Shown here piece after piece: positions 12,697 to 28,200 of a stretch of DNA of 64,000 bases; within the stretch, counting starts at the first letter, position 1; each line of letters opens with the position of its first letter. A model generated the notes under the pieces. The model was not told the origin of the DNA and ran no database searches. It saw nothing but the letters and a program-made list of their open reading frames with translations. The translations under genes were made by a program, and so were the position numbers. The stretch is from Crotophaga sulcirostris (taxonomy: Eukaryota > Chordata > Aves > Cuculiformes > Crotophagidae), in assembly GCA_013397455.1 (NCBI GenBank), contig VYZB01000030.1, forward strand, positions 1,024,334 to 1,088,333, written 5' to 3'.

Positions 12697-13216
12697 TCAC
12701 AGTATCACGGTATCACAGTATTACAAGGCTGGAAAGGACCTCTGAGATCATCGAGTCTAACCTATAATCCAACACTAACACCAACTCATCATCTAAACCA
12801 TGGCACTGAGTGCCTCATCCAATCTCCTCTTAAACACCTCCAGGGTTGGTGACTCCACCAGCTCCCTGGGCACTGCATTCCAAAGGCTAATTACCCTTTA
12901 AGTGAAGAACTTTTTCCTAATATCAAGCCTAAACTTTCCCTGACGAAGCTTGAGTCCATGTCCTCTAGTTCTGTCACTGGTAACCTGAGAGAAGAGACCA
13001 ACTCCTGCCTGACTACATTCTCCTTTTAGGTAATTGTAGAGGGCAATAAGGTCACCCCGAGCCTCCTCTTTTTCAGGCTAAACAGCCTCGGCTCCCTCAG
13101 TTGCTCCTCGTAGGGCTTGTGCTCCAAACCCTTCACCATCTTCGTTGCTCTCCTCTGGACACACTCCAGTGTCTTGACATCTTTCTCAAACTGAGGGGCC
13201 CAGAACTGCACTCAGT
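12697..13216 (-). mobile_element. CR1 LINE, 5'-truncated, antisense to AGBL1
   Basis: On the minus strand this reads as the 3' end of a chicken-repeat-1 LINE. The frame at 13211-13026 gives [20 protein letters not shown] and then [20 protein letters not shown], the C-terminal part of the CR1 ORF2 reverse transcriptase. It is followed by the CR1 3' region, with the familiar pieces for tightly conserved 3' UTR (AAGGCTGGAAAGGACCTCTG when read on +). The 3' terminus carries degenerate octamer-like repeats (TATCACGG TATCACAG at 12702-12719). Only about 520 bases remain, as is usual for 5'-truncated CR1 copies. The ORF is broken by stops and short indels, so the copy is dead. I saw no clear target-site duplication. 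Confidence 0.9.
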
Positions 13217-16200
13217 CTTCTAACCAATAACTCAGTAAGAAGCATTTTCATTCTTCCCCTGCTTTCTCTCTACTCTTTTCCTCACTTGTCAGGCCCAGAT
13301 GTGAGCCTGCCTTGATCACTCCCGAGAACATCTCCTACTCCATGGCAGTGTACGTCGTGTTGCCTGAGGAGTCCCAGATTTCCTGTTGGCTCTCAGCATG
13401 GTTTTCACATGCTTCCCGAAGCCACAGAATCCGTTCACGTATTCTGCAAATCTGGCAACCCCTGAGGCCGTTGGCAGATCTTTGGCTCAAACTGTAGCCT
13501 GCTACGTTGGACTGCGCAGGTTCCCAAATGCTATGATTCAAAAGGAAAGGGGTGAAAATCTTACGTCTCAATGGAAGATGCTGTTTGTGTAAAGGGATTC
13601 CTGTCTGAATGGCTGTGGTGCCCAGCAGGGAACAGATACAGGATCCGCTATTTGCTAACTTGAACATCTTCACTCCTTTGCGCTGCCATTTTTGAGCTGT
13701 TTTGCTGGCTGGCTGACAAGGCAGTGCTATTGTTATCCTGAAGACAAGTGGGAAGATATCTTTGCTGTTCCAGTGGCAATGAATATAAATGCATTTCGCA
13801 AAATGCTTTTGTCTCCTCTGTATCCTTGCACTTATTTTATCAGTAGAGCTACTGAGATTCCCGGCTTTGAGAGAAATAGATGCAAAAATCCCAAGAACTG
13901 CTCAGCAAGCAGAATGCTCACTGGTTTGGGCTGGGGCTGGAGGAAGTTTGGATGTGTGTTTTGGGGAGGCAGCTTGGCAGGAAAGGCCTAGTGAAATAGC
14001 CTTAGAGGGAGCAAAAATCAACTCAAAACCAGATGGCCATTTTTATGTGGTTCATTAACTGAGTTAGTTTATTGAGATTGCTGTATCCAAAGTGAACAGC
14101 AGTGGACAGTGTCCTTCTATTCCTTACCAAAAGTATTCTAGTTTTGGAGCAGAAAAAGCATTGCATTTAGGACAGTGAGACACTCAGCTATGGGGCTCGA
14201 GGGGAAACTCTTCATGGACAAACGCTGAGTACTCCAGTAGCACTTTCCTCTCTCTTCTGCCAATGCCACTTACTTTGCATGAGCCTTTTTTGCTTTAACT
14301 GTGGAAGAGAAGGAGTAACTACCTGCAAACAATCTTATAGAAGTAGTGCAGGACCCCACCCCAACTTTCAGGATCATTGCTTGTTCCTCTCACCTCACCT
14401 ATTGTCTCCTCCATGTCCAAGGAGAACCTAAAGGTAACCCAGAGCTCTTCCCTACAATCCCTGGCTCACCACCATGGGGCACTGCTAAACAAGGAAAAAA
14501 GAAAGAAAAAAGGACCTAGCATCCATGTATTAACCTCGAACACCAGGCCATGAAAGAAATATTGAGGTTTGGCACTCTTGTGAGTCAGTGCAGAACATTG
14601 AAAGCCCTCAGAGGAAGCTGAGGCACATCTTGGACTGCTCAAACCCTTCCATTAGCCGAGCTGGGAACAGATTTTCATTCTCTGTCCCCAGGCTGGCTGC
14701 AGCTGTTTCTCTGAGTACACTGCCAACTCCTCTGAAAATGCCTCCAGTTGGGCTATCCAGAATTTCCCGTGGCTACATTAATGACAATGCAGGACCTCAG
14801 GGTGCAAAATGTATCCAAAGACTGATTGGAGTGGCAGTAGCTATGGCTGTGCTGAGCCCGAGAGCGTGTTGCAATCTGGGTCTGCGCAGAATGGGCAGGA
14901 AAAGGGGGCTTTAGTTTATCTTCTGCTGTCCCTCATCCTTGTCTCAGATGACCTGTACTTTGAGAACAAATGAGATTATGTCATGAATGTTCCTGGAGAC
15001 CCTTTTCTCCCTTGCTGCAGAGATGTAAATGTGACAGGATAGCCATGTTGCTAAATCAGTTGAATGCAGGTCTGGAGAAATGGATTATAACCCTCTGCAC
15101 CTGAGTTAATCATGTGTAAAATGGCTAATAATCCCACCACGCCTCACATCAGTGTTTGAGACACCAGGCAAAGAACATTGGAAAAAACCCCTACCTGAAA
15201 TTCTGGTAACAACACAGTTAAAATATTGAGGAGTAAATTAATAATTCTTTTTCAGTGCAGGGCTTGGATTCTGCAAAATAAATAATGCACAGAACCGCAT
15301 GATAAATGACGAGGACAAAAAGCTATGTGGGGTGATTTTCCAGGCAGCAGGCACTGTTCATCTTGAAGCGGAGGTTTTGTGAAATAAAACAAGTTGTCAT
15401 GAAATTAAAAATCGCAGCTACTCCGGGGGACAAGTGAAACAACATGAACACTTTAAAACTGATACTTCTTAGATGTTGAGGGCCTGACTTTGCACTGATG
15501 GCCAAGCTGCTTAACTTAGACAATTTGGATGTAATATAATGGCACATTATACCATATCAAACAGCTTTATATTGTGTATTTTTGTATGACTGCTGCATTA
15601 TAGACACAAACACACATTGAACTCCATTATGTAAGGAAGTATATGCATTTCTTTCATATATTAAACTTCCACATGCAGTATAAAAATTTATTCAAATGCA
15701 TCTGCTTAACTATTTGTAAGTTAAGAATAACTATTAGTGCATATCTATCTTCCATAGGTGTTTTGTGTGCTTGCGGATATATTTACATGTTACATCAATA
15801 TTTTTATGTCAATGGAAAATTTCTACCCTCTCCTTTTCTTGGGCTTCAATAATTTCCCTCTGTGAAATACATGAAAACAGATGTTTTCATACAGAGAGGC
15901 GTTTGCTTGAATAGATCTTGCTTATTTTTCTTTGTATAGCATAATCTTACTTTCAGCGTATTATGCTGCATTTTGTTGTGATGGATCAGAGATCTTTTCA
16001 ACACATTTTTCCATCTAACGCATAGGTCCAATTATCTTGGCTTTATCTGTAATGGGAAAAAAAACCGTCTGTGGTAGAAAATATGTTCATGGACATCTTT
16101 GAATGAAAGTTTATTACATTACATTTAGCAAAAAGCACAAGAAAGCTAGTTGTCTTGAAAAACGTATAGGCTGATAATGGTTAACTTCAGCAGTGTCTAC

Positions 16201-19200
16201 TGATACCAGCAGAGAGTTCACCGATGTGTGTTACAGGATGAAAAACATTTCATAAATATACCAGGAATTTAAGAGATGGGAAGGGATTTTGTGTCACTTG
16301 GTCTGGGATAGCAGGGTTGAAAATTGCTCCTGGAGTTGTTGCTGTCATTGGGATGCTGTGTCTGTGTGATTACTCCTGTTTGTGCCATGATAGGTAACAC
16401 CACATTACACTTGCGACGAAATCTGGAGTTGGTTATGCTCTGGAAGTGCAGGTAGAAGCCCCCTTTTTCACCAGGGCTCCAGGAGGAGCCAATGGGACGT
16501 GCAGAAGTAAAGCAGTGTTTGCTGGTAGCTCCTCCTGGAAGGAGTCGTGTTCCTGGGGAGAGGTGGCCCTTTTCTGTGTCTGTTAGGGTTGATGTATGGA
16601 AATCTGAGAACCTCAGACTTTCACAGGTCTGGAAATCCTAAATCCATAGACATAGCATGCACAGACATACGTCTGCCAGACTCCAGCCTTGTGACTATGT
16701 TCTTCTCACCAGACCAGAATATATAATAATTCCCTCTTGCTTTTCCCTGTTCTTTTAGTATGCACTTGTCTCACAGATAGTCTATTTGCACCTGTTTGCC
16801 TACAGGGCCCAAAGGGTCACAGGACAGAAGTGCTCATCCATGAGCCAGGGTTGTTCTGCGTGCTGGGCTTGTTGCTCCTCTCTGGAGGAAAGGGTGAGGG
16901 GCTGTGATTCTCAGGCAAACCAGGCTGATTTCAGTCCCCAGGGGTTTGTGGGGACAAAATGTGCCTGGAAATTGGTGAGACGCTGCTTGAGAGCGAGCTA
17001 CAAACTTCTCCAGGGAGACCAGGAACAGCACAAAGCAATCTCACTTTACAGCCTCCTTTCTCCCCACTGGTAAAACCAAGTTTCTGCAGGAGGTGAGGAA
17101 TGAGTGATAGGGGGAAACCATGTGGTATGTTCTTGAACAACTAAATGGTCCATCTCAGTTGACATACCGATAGGTCATCAGTGCCTGAAGTTCTGGAAGC
17201 CACGAGTACAACAGAAATCACTAACGTACTGCTGTTTCAGAAGAGACAGTTTAGTTTCAGAAAACAAGGTTTAATTAAAGATGACTTTAAAGCAAGAACT
17301 TGAGTCCAAACCACACTCAAATATTTGTAGGCACTTTCTGTTATAATTAGAAAACCCCCCTTTTTTTTCCCCTGATTGTTTCATCTTTGTGACAACTTGA
17401 TCCAAATATAGCCTAGGTGCATTCTTCGGGTGAAGATTCAAATTTCCAAGGACTGGATAATCTTTTGCCTTTTCATACAGGGAGAAGAAATTATCTTAGT
17501 ACAGTCTTGGTAAGGAAGGTCTAACACTCCTTAAAATGAGGTCATTTTCCTGCACAAGACAACGGAGATACACCATATTCATATCCATGACTCAGTAATT
17601 CCTTTTGATCTGTCATGCTGTTATGCCCTTTGTTTTACTGAGTGGAGATCTACCATTTCATCAATAAATTAAGGTTTCAGGAGTCAAGAATTTGTCATTG
17701 ATTTCATAAGATGTCTTCTAGAGAACACAAAGATAGCATTGTAGAGACCCTTCTGCCCACAGGCACTACTAAGCTACACAAAAGAAAATGAATATTTTAG
17801 ACCTGCTATTGATTGATAGAACAACATCTGCTTGACAAGAAATTCCCTGGGTAAAACTAAACCTTCATCCCTTAGAGGTTTGGGTTTTTTTCTTCTCATG
17901 GTCTGTTCTCCTGGAAGAACACAGCCTTATTTTAAAAAGATGCTGTAGGTTGAGGTGAAACTAATGAGAACAGTAAAACTTTCATGATGATTCTTATTAG
18001 AAAATTGAGTAATTTTGACATGGAAGTGTCCTACGGGAGAGATAACTACTCTACCAAAGAAATCTTGGCTTTTTTCCCCCCTTTCAACAAGGGATGCTTT
18101 GAAAACAAAACGTATATTTTTCTGACACTAGAGCCATAGAAGCACCACAGCATTGTGTTTTACTGCAATCAGCTACTGTGAAGCCTTTTATGCACATTAA
18201 TTTTCAGTGTAATTTAGAGGCAGAGGCATCCCACTGGGCCCAATGGGAATTTGATCCCTGTAGTAAACAGAGACAGACTTTTCTCCCCTGGGACCATCTG
18301 CTCCAGCACACTCTCTACTACCTATTCCCATCCTTTCAAAAGAGAGAATGATCGTGTATCGACAGCTAAAGCAGGAGTCCTAGGCTATATTCTCAGGACT
18401 GTTACAAGCTCTATCAAACTTATTTAATGTCTGTGTCTGCAGATTTCTCTATTCGGTCAGTAAACAGAGATAAAATTGTTCTGTCAGGTTAAGGCAAAGG
18501 GATCTTTAGTTCACATTTTTTCCAAAATCAAAGGGTGGAATAACTGACTCCATTAGCAGATGACACTAATGCAGCCTGGGTTAAATCAGTGCAATCCATG
18601 CCTGTTGTTCTCTGCCATCCTCTCTTTTTTTTTTTTTTCTGGGATTCCTGCTGAAAGACCAAAACAGCAGATTTACAGTGAAGATAAAGTTGGCCCTCCA
18701 TCTTTTTCAGGATTACCCTGGCAAGCAGGAGCATGACGGGGAGAGAAAGAGAACCTTCCATAAGCAGTTTGTTTGGCATGGTGAGTGCCCACCTGTCGGC
18801 ACTGCAAAGAAGGGGAGGAGGGAGAATGGTTCACCTGACCTTTCCCTATGATTAAAATGCTTATCTGATGAAGTCAGAGGAACAAATTGAACTGCCTTTT
18901 TCAACCCTCCATTTTTCCAGGAATAAACCAGCACCATCCACATGGAGATAATTTCGGAAGAGGCCAGGGAAAAACAGTACTACTACCCTGATTTATCTGG
19001 CTTCCTCTTTGGGAAAATCTGTGTTTGAGTGGCCTTTTGCCTCGTGCTAAAGTTCTGCAAGTAGGAAAGAGAGCTGGAGATGGCAAATAAGAAAGAGAAT
19101 GTGTGCTTGGCTCTGTTTCTCTTTGACAATCTCTCTTCCAATTGGGTTTAGGTCATTTGATCTCCCCATAATGCACAGGGATTTCAAGGGGGCAGCTGGA

Positions 19201-22200
19201 AGCAGAGATGCATTAAAATGGCTTGCTCTCTGAGATGAAAACCGTGCTTATTAGTGGTTTGTTTCAAAAGCTCCCACAGCAGCAGCTGCATCTCACTGAC
19301 TGCAAACTCCGGAGGATTTTGTCTAAAAGGTGGTTGTCTGAGTGGCTGGCTGATCAAACAGATGGAAATCTTCCTAGCTGAGTTCCCCTGCTTTGTCTTA
19401 ACAAAGCCTGTGGAGCACTGTTACACCAACAGGTCTCCCTAAGAATGTGTTTAAATAAAATAGAACACAACAAGTACTTTTTGGTGGTCTTTCCATGCTG
19501 GCAATGGATGCAGACATCGGAGGCAGACTCTGACATAGCCCAAATATCCTACTGGGTATTCACTGAAGAATTCACCTTTCTCTCGGAGATCAGCCCACCA
19601 TGACATCAAGACTGCATTTGCTCAAATCTCAGCGAGACATGTGGGTCTATGAAGAACTCAGCGGCCCCTCCCCATTGCTCTGCCAATAGCAGAGGAATAT
19701 GTAGCTCATGCCAAAGGTCCCCACTTTTCAGACAAGTTGTGCCATCATATGTTCAGCCTTTTCCTGTGTGTCTCAGGAGAGACAACGCACAGAGTCTGAT
19801 TCGGTGAAGCCCACAGGGGCTCTCAGTAAAATGGAGCTAAACAATGCGTAGAGGATGGCACATTGGGAGACACCGTGCTCCTTACCTCCTTGGTCAGAAT
19901 GTGCTGGGTCAATGCTGACCCTTGCACACTTGTGGGCACAGCAAGCGCCCAAGTTTGCTCTGCTGCAGAAGTACCACCATTTTGTTGCAGAGAAAAAGGC
20001 ACCAGTAGGAGTAAGAGCTCTCGTTCATCTCTCACTTTGCAATGTCCCTGATCTATATTAGTCTGGATCTCAGCTCCGGAGCCTCAGAGAGGACATGAGC
20101 TTGTATTTTTAAATTTAACTCCTGACACATTTTCCTGGGGCACAAACGCGGCACTGAGCTCATTCACCGAGCTAATAAAATGCCTTTTAGCTTGACTGAC
20201 CAGCACTTGGTTTGCACGTGCTTCTGAGTTACTGAACTGAAGTAACAAGGGCTGAATAAAGTCTCAGACATGTCTTCCTTTAACGCAGTGGCATTGGCTT
20301 GCTGCTGCTGGGTGTCTTGCACAGGGTGCAGACTAAAGATAATAAAAAGCTTTGTTACTTTCTGGATGGAAAACGACATAACCCTGTCATACCTTTTAAA
20401 AACTTGGCAGCCTTTTCAGAGAACTGAAGGCTTTGCTTTTAAGAGATTGCTGTTTAAATCTAGATAGACGGGTCTCAGCAACACAGTTAGACAGATGTTC
20501 TGCTTTACATTACAAGTAATAATACTTTGAATCATTAGAATTTCGAAACAGAGTTTGCTATTCATTATGGATGCCGGGTTTGGTTTGTTGTTTGATTTTT
20601 CACTTAGACTGGATGGGAAAAATAGGTTCATCATTTTCACTTTCAGGTTCTATCTCTTAAGAAAATAAGCTGGGACTAATAATAGTTATTAGCGGTTTGT
20701 CTCTACTACTCATACCTCAATCATCATTATTAAGTGTTGATTGATTAAAGGCATTTTCACTGCTGTTCCAGAAAGCCCTTTTGAAAGTGGGATAGATTGA
20801 CACATAAGGACACTTATCTTGGCAAGAGAAAGGACTGGTGTTTTTCTAACCCACAATGTATCTTGTAGTGATCCTTTTCATCAGCCTGTACAATTCAATG
20901 TCAGACTAATGTGTAGCAAATAGGAGTGTTAGGATTGGAATATAGACAGGAGCCCAGAATGAACAGAACATTATCTCAGACAAGTGTTAGGGCAGCCTGA
21001 GAGTAGACATAGGGATTCTTTTGGTTTTGTTGGGCTGAGCCTGAGCAGGAACATCACAGAGGAGATGAGGATAGCAGCATCTTCATTATGGCTATTTATT
21101 TCCAACTGCACATACTCACATTTGCTATAGTAATAAAAATCTGTGGTTTTATTAAAAAGCAAGTATATCTGGAAATTTTCTAAGGATCTTCAAGAGTCAC
21201 TTGTACTCTGAGAAATGCCATTGCTTCCAAAAACCTTTGTTAATTCCCAAATGCACTGGTTCTTTGAAAGACAGAGTGTTCTCTGGACTGACATCCATAA
21301 AATCTCACTAAGAAAGACAGTTGCATGCTTCATGCTGCTCTTTTGCTGTTAGTAGTGGAAAAGAAAACTACAGCTGAACAGAAAAAAGAAGAACCCTCCC
21401 TATTAAATTTGGATAGGACTTGTGTTAAGCAGCTGTAACAGAGAGGCACTTGAATGAAACATTAATATTTTAAAATAGTTCAGTAACAGCTAAAGTAATA
21501 AAAAATATAGGAACAAATCCAAGAGACAGCAATAAACAGTAGGTGCTAAGATGCATATAAAGATCATTGTGCAAGAATGGTTAATGCCTTGTAGAAACTT
21601 ATTAAATGGGTGTGAAAGACACAGGCTAGGAAAATTTTGGCATTAAAATAAAAGTAGATTAAAAAGGAGAAAAGTGAATGAAATAACATAAATCTAGTCA
21701 AAATCTTTAGATGTCATAGGTAACTTATTGTAAAATAAGAGATGAAACCTGGGAGAATTTATCTGCAGAAAAAATTACAGAAAGAACATCAGAAGTATTC
21801 AAAGGAAAGTCTAAAAGTCTTTTGCAGATTATCACGTTTTGATTTATATCAAAGTTTCCTCATTCTTTTAACATTTCCAATTTGACAGAAGCATTTTAAG
21901 GTTATATAATAATGTGTTTTACCATCGGTTCTGCATAATAAAGTAATTGCACTATTAGAAATGCATTAGTGAGAAGAGCAAGTGACACAAAAGAACTGTG
22001 TATCAGGAGAAACTTCTACACAAGGACGATCTTTTCTTTGAGAACATAGAGAGAACTCTGGCAAAAGAAAGAAAAGAAAGAAAAGAAAGAAAAAAGCAAT
22101 TTACTTTGCCAACAGTATCCAAGACACTGCAGTGTATCAGGGCGTAATTCCTGCAGATATTTGGATGTGAATATGTTTTATTAGTGTAACACACTAATAG

Positions 22201-25200
22201 TGTGGTACAGACATGATGAACAATCTTGCTCTGAGGTCAAACACCTTGGAGTCTTGGTGACATAACACGTAAAACACCCTATGGAAAAGGGTCAGGTCTT
22301 TGCGCCTCTTAATTCCTTTAATGATGAATTAAATGTAGCATCTCTCTCATCCTTGGACACAGGATGAATTGCTTCATAGATAGGGCTAGGACCAACTGGC
22401 AGTGAGTTTCTTCTCCCACTCTGGCATTAGTATTCCTTGCAGGGGTCAAGACTTTTCTGTTGCACTTACTCCTGGGAAGCTGGGAGGAGAAGATCGATCT
22501 CAAAGAAAGAAATCTTTGAACTCCTGACAAATAAATGAAAATAAGTAAGTGTGTTATTGAGAGCTGTAATACTTCCATGCAGATAGCCTTTCTGCTTTGT
22601 TTTGTTGGAATAGCTATGTGGCTCTGCCACCAATCCTCTTAGGCAGTGACGAAGTGAATTTCCCACCACAGGGTGATATTTCCCACCAGGAAAATAACGG
22701 ACAATGAATTTGATCTTCTTGATGAGGGATAGAGTTGGGCAGGTGTTAATTAATAATTGTGAATAAATCTGTGATCCTGTGATGAAAGGTGTTATGTTAG
22801 TGTAATTTATTGCATTAAATATAGTAAGATTCCTTGGCACAGATGATTTCCACCATGTTATTCACCAAGTTATTTTGGCTAGAGATCAGCTCAGGCCAAG
22901 CTGTTACATCTCAACACCTTCAGTGTTTTGAAGACGTTCAGATGTAAGTTTGGAATTTGCCCATCTCTCTCTTGAAGCAATTCATTCCCACGGGATGTAG
23001 CATATCTCGTTTGAAAATAAGCCTTGAAGCTCAACGAATAGGAGCAAAGCTTTGTACAATAGCATGTAGGAAGCTGGTCACCTGGACAAGTTGCCATCCA
23101 TTCTGAAGGGTCTGTAATCATTACATCCAACTCTGACCTAATATGTTAATTGAAAAAAATGTTGCAGGTTATCACACCCAAGTGCAAAAAAGGAAGAGAA
23201 AAAACATGCGTTCAGGTCACTGCAGGCCATGAAAAAAGACCCCTACTTGAATGCAGCAGGCCAGAGAGAGGAAACTTTTTTATGATTATTTGCTCTATTC
23301 CCTGGTATAAAATCCACAACTGCTGCTTTAGGCTGATGTATAGAACCTGGTTTGATGTTTAGCATCAGCAGGAATGAAGATGGCTGGTGACTGGGTGAAT
23401 GGGTTGCTAGCCATGCCTCACAGGGGCACGCAGGAGCCAGCAAGAGGGACTCATCTCTACGGCTTGGGAAGAGGAACAAGAAATTGTTGGACCACGTGTC
23501 TTGTTCTGGCAGACCCCTTGGCTGCCCTGTGTACAGTTTGAGGGCTACGTGATCCCACACAGCTGCGAACGCCTTTCTTGCAGGATTAAAGAGGTCACTT
23601 AGGACACTGCCCAAGCAGAAATGTCGTCTTCTCTGTGTCTTTAAATAGCCCCTTTCCCTTCCATGTCTTTTTGAGTTTCCTGGCTTGCTCAGGCCTATCT
23701 CACTTCTGAGGAGAGGTTATCCAGATTCAGCCAAATAAATGCATTTACTGTTTCTCACAGAGGATTGTGACATCTGTGGTGGTGCAGAGGATGGTTGGAT
23801 GGGTAGGAGCAGGGGCAAGAGGACCACAACTTCTCAGGATCCTTCTAAAGTAGAATGATGGCAATATTGTAAACAAAGTGCTTCAGTAATAACAAAATTC
23901 AGGCTGTAATCACTGTAATTTGAATATTCCTTTAATTTTAATTTGAATACTCGCTTATTCTGAGGTTGCCTAGTGACATTTCAGAGACCCCTGAACCCTT
24001 TTTTCCCTCCTTAGAAATATTTTTTTTTTCCTAAACCTCCGTCTATCCATTATTGTTGATAATAACCTTCCAACAAGAATAAATCATGGTTATCTAGCTG
24101 AATTTTGAGGCTGAGGATGGCAGCACACAGACAAGAAACTCTCCGGGGTATTTTGCTCTTTTATTTAAGTGTGAATTTTTAGCTCCTCTTAAATTAGAAA
24201 AAGCAATTTGCTCTGACAAGGAGGAGAACGCAAGTCACTGAACCTGGCTTCACAGTTATTGTGTGACTGGATAATCAGCTGTGGGAAGAAGATATCCAGC
24301 TGGCAAATCTATAATGCCAGTGGTGAGCAGCTGTGCCCAGCAGTCGGGTCTGGTGGGCACCTCTGCCTCGCTGGCGGCACAGCGTCGGCAGGGGAGTCTC
24401 TGATGTAGCATTAATGCAGTTATTAGCAGCCCAAAAGTTCCCAGAGGTCTCGGGAGAGTGTGAGGACTAAGTCTGCTCGGCCCCTAACCTAGTCTTGATT
24501 TCAGCTGGTATTAATTTTGCACCAGGATTTCTCTTGAATAGGTTTTGACTGCAGAGAGTGAGAAATCTTACTTGCAGATGCAAGACTCATTACACAGGCA
24601 GTTAGGCTTCTGACTGCTGCTGTTTGTGTGAGCAAATTTATTAAGGGCAAGAGAAGAAAGAAGGATGTATTTTGAACATGTCAAATCCTGCTTCCCTATT
24701 TAGAAACAGGCTATTTAAAAACTAATAAACAAACAAACAAAACCTGGGCCTGGACATCCTATTTCTCAATCTCTTTAAAAAAAAAACCCCAAAACAACAG
24801 GTCTGGAAGTTTGTTATCCCAGTGTAGTGATAGCATTACTTTAAAACAGTCTAGTTTTGTTTTTTTCTAGGCAGCCTTTCAGCTTTGTGAGATTATATCC
24901 AGCAATTAATTTAATAGGAGTATTTTTAGAAATCCTGTTATCCATTGTTTCGCAGGAATGACTTCTTTAATTTACATTTATTATTTTTGTGAGTGGAATA
25001 ACAGCTTGGCATTTCTTTCCCCAAATAAAATATTTATTAGTAAAAATTATGCCACACAAATTAATGCTGTTTGATTTCTTTCTGGGCATTCTCCTTGTTT
25101 TCAGCATTAATGCTTAGGCTTACAGTAAACACTTTCAGTGGTTTGCATCTCCCATTTGGAGAAATACTTGCCTTTGGGCAAAAGATATAAAAACCCAAGA

Positions 25201-28200
25201 GCTACACAAAAAAAAAGAGTTTATGGGAAGTCTTTGTTTTAAGCCAACAATAAAAAGGCAACTGCAATGATAGCTGCTGTCCTTCAGGTGGGACAGGAAA
25301 AATTCCACCTCTGGTGTCTCTTCATCGCTGGTGGAAAACATCGCAGGAGACTTCCCTGACAAAATGAGATTACCTGTTACTGTAGCTTAGTTGCAATTTT
25401 ATAATCTTGTCTTGAGTAAATAACAGCTTGTCTTGGCGTGTTCCCAGGAGCAGGACAAGGAGACAGGAACTCCTTCCCTGCTTAATCATGCGTCAGCAAA
25501 ATAACCTGTGCTGCCAGTCAGAAGCATCTTGGGATCGAGCAGTTGTCCTCCAAACCTAATGTCACCAACTCATCGCTGGCTGCAATGTATCAATGACTGT
25601 GTGCTGGGGTATTTTTTTATTCCTGGCCTTCTCCATCCTCCTGCTGTTTATCTATGAGGAGCTTCAGCCAAGCTAACCAAAGCCCTGGTGTTTCAGGGAT
25701 TAATTCCCAGAAAGAAGCTCAGAGAGGAACTATCAGTTGGGAGCTGATTAAATGCATCTGAACTCAGCCCTTTGATACTCCTGGTTGGGTGAGAAAGGCA
25801 GCAGCTTTTGTTGAAGGAACGCTAAGATGAGGGGCTCTGGCCAAAATGTACAACCATGCTTGATATTTTAAGTGATGCTTTTTGCTACTCTAGTCTTTGT
25901 CCAGTTGCAAGCCATGAAAGACAGTTTCAGGCTGTTGGAGAAAGGTAACAATTTAACTAACTCTAAATCCTTTTAGTGAAATCCTACAGGAGGTTAGTGA
26001 TTTTGTAATCTAAATTGAGTCTCTGCAAAATTTTCTCTACTCTCATTCCACCCATAGACCATGAATGCATCTTCATTACTCCATGTGCGTATTGATGTTG
26101 TATCTAACATTCATAAGTGCTGGCCGAAATGGAAAATATTTAGCAAGAGGAATTTTACTTTCGCTCTTTGCTTATGGTTTGTTCTTGAACTGTCAAACAT
26201 ATCTTTCAATAAAAATAACTAATGTGTTTATTTTAACTAGAGCTGGGTAAGTAATTTGCGTTAAAGAAATTACTCTATTCATCTTTTTTAGATCAGGCAC
26301 AAGTTGTGATTTTTCTCATTTGTACTTACTGTTCAAAAAAATTACTGAATATTTTTTTATGAATTAATTTGTTGGCAATTTGTCCACAAACAGTTTGGAA
26401 TGAGTATTAATTTAAACAATTAATTTGAAGAAATTTCCGTGTCTAAATTTCTTTGATGATTTTGAAAATCTCAAGCTAATTATTCAAAATCTGAGCTGTT
26501 TCTTTTCATCAGGCAAGTTGCCATCTTGCAAGATAACAGCAGCTTTAGGGTTGTTTTTTCTGTGATGTCTTGTTATTATAAATTGGCGCTGCGTTCTGCA
26601 GTATTTTGTATTATTCAGTGGTGCCACTAAAGTTAGTGGAAAATGTGTTAGAATTCGTAATGGGACCAGGGTATTATCCACTGTTTCAGCAAACACACAA
26701 GCCATCTGATTCCCTCTCTAATGTGCTGGAGGAAGGGGAATAGTCGGGCACCAACCCAGTCAGAATTTTAGTGTTAAAGTATCGAGAGTAAATATTCAGG
26801 TGAAATATTTGGCAATATCACCCAGCTCTAATTTGCACATTTTAAAGGTTGATCTTTCATGTCCCCTCCAGTTCTTTGTTCGCCTGAGTCTCTGGATAAA
26901 GCACATGGAAAGTCAGAGGATATCTTATGTCATCACTATTTGTGTTAATGGCTTAGGAAACCCACAATCCAATCAGTTAAAATAAACAAGCCAGTGTAAT
27001 AGGAGCATAAATCAATGAAGACTTCATTACTGAAACCTTAATGTGTAATCCATCCACCTACAGAGGAAAGAGATACTGAGAGGCAGCAAGACAAAACCAG
27101 AGGACAGTCTGATTTAGGCAATCCTGATATTTACAAAGGTGTTGAGAACAATATCTGTTCCTGGAGTCAGTAAATTTGGTGGATACTCATCACTCCTGAC
27201 AGCCTGCCCCTGACTAAAAAATGCCAAGAAATTCTTGGGAAGAGATCTCTGATTGATGTTTGTTGGCTCTGAAGTTACTGCGAGACTTGAGACAGCTGAG
27301 AACTGTACACTAATGAACAAAGATGTGACTTAGTAAGATTACAATATGACTGAAACTGTACATGCTACCTAGAAGTAGTGGTATTCAGAATAATTCAGCC
27401 TGCTGTAGACTTTGCCCTCTGTGTGGTCCCTTAAGTCAGGAACGTGAATTTCCACCCTTTTCTAGGATGAGGGTGGCAATACTTGTTGAACTAAGAGTTA
27501 CTGGATTTCATTAAAGCCACATATTCTGTTTGTCTTGGCTCTGAAAGAAGCAGTAATCCTATCATACCAAGCTTTTTGATTTCAACACAGTACATAAAAG
27601 GGCTGAACTTTTATGTTCAGTGCAGAGATCTCTGCTTGTTGAGTTAATGTAGTAACGAATCGAAACAGCAGGCTCTCGCTCTGAGCATGGGCCCATTCTG
27701 AGATGGGGATGAGGCAAGCACTTTCCCTGTGGATTTTAGTTAACAACAAAAATAAGGTGAGTCTTTAGAAATGCAGCAGTGCTCACAGACCCGCCTCCCT
27801 TGAGCCCCTCATTTCAGAACTTCTTCCCTGCCTGTTTGCTCCAATCTCTCACCCTCGCCTGACTCCTCTTTCTTCCTTCCCCTGACCACATCGTGTTCTT
27901 TTGTCTTACTCCCCTGCTGATATTTTTATCCCTGTTGCTTACTTATGCCCGTGTGAAATGTGTATTCAGCAGTTAAAGTCTGGCAGCACATCGACCAAAA
28001 CCAGTATGGTGGGAATTCTGGTTTTCAGAAATTTGGTGGTTTTTTTTATCAATAATTATGATAAAGAAAGAAATCTAAGAATACATAATATCAAGGATAT
28101 AGACGTTAGGAAACATCTGCATTAATGCAGATATTGCATGCAGAAGATGGCACGTATAATTTGCCATTACAGACAGAGGTTTTGTGGAAGGCAACTGCCG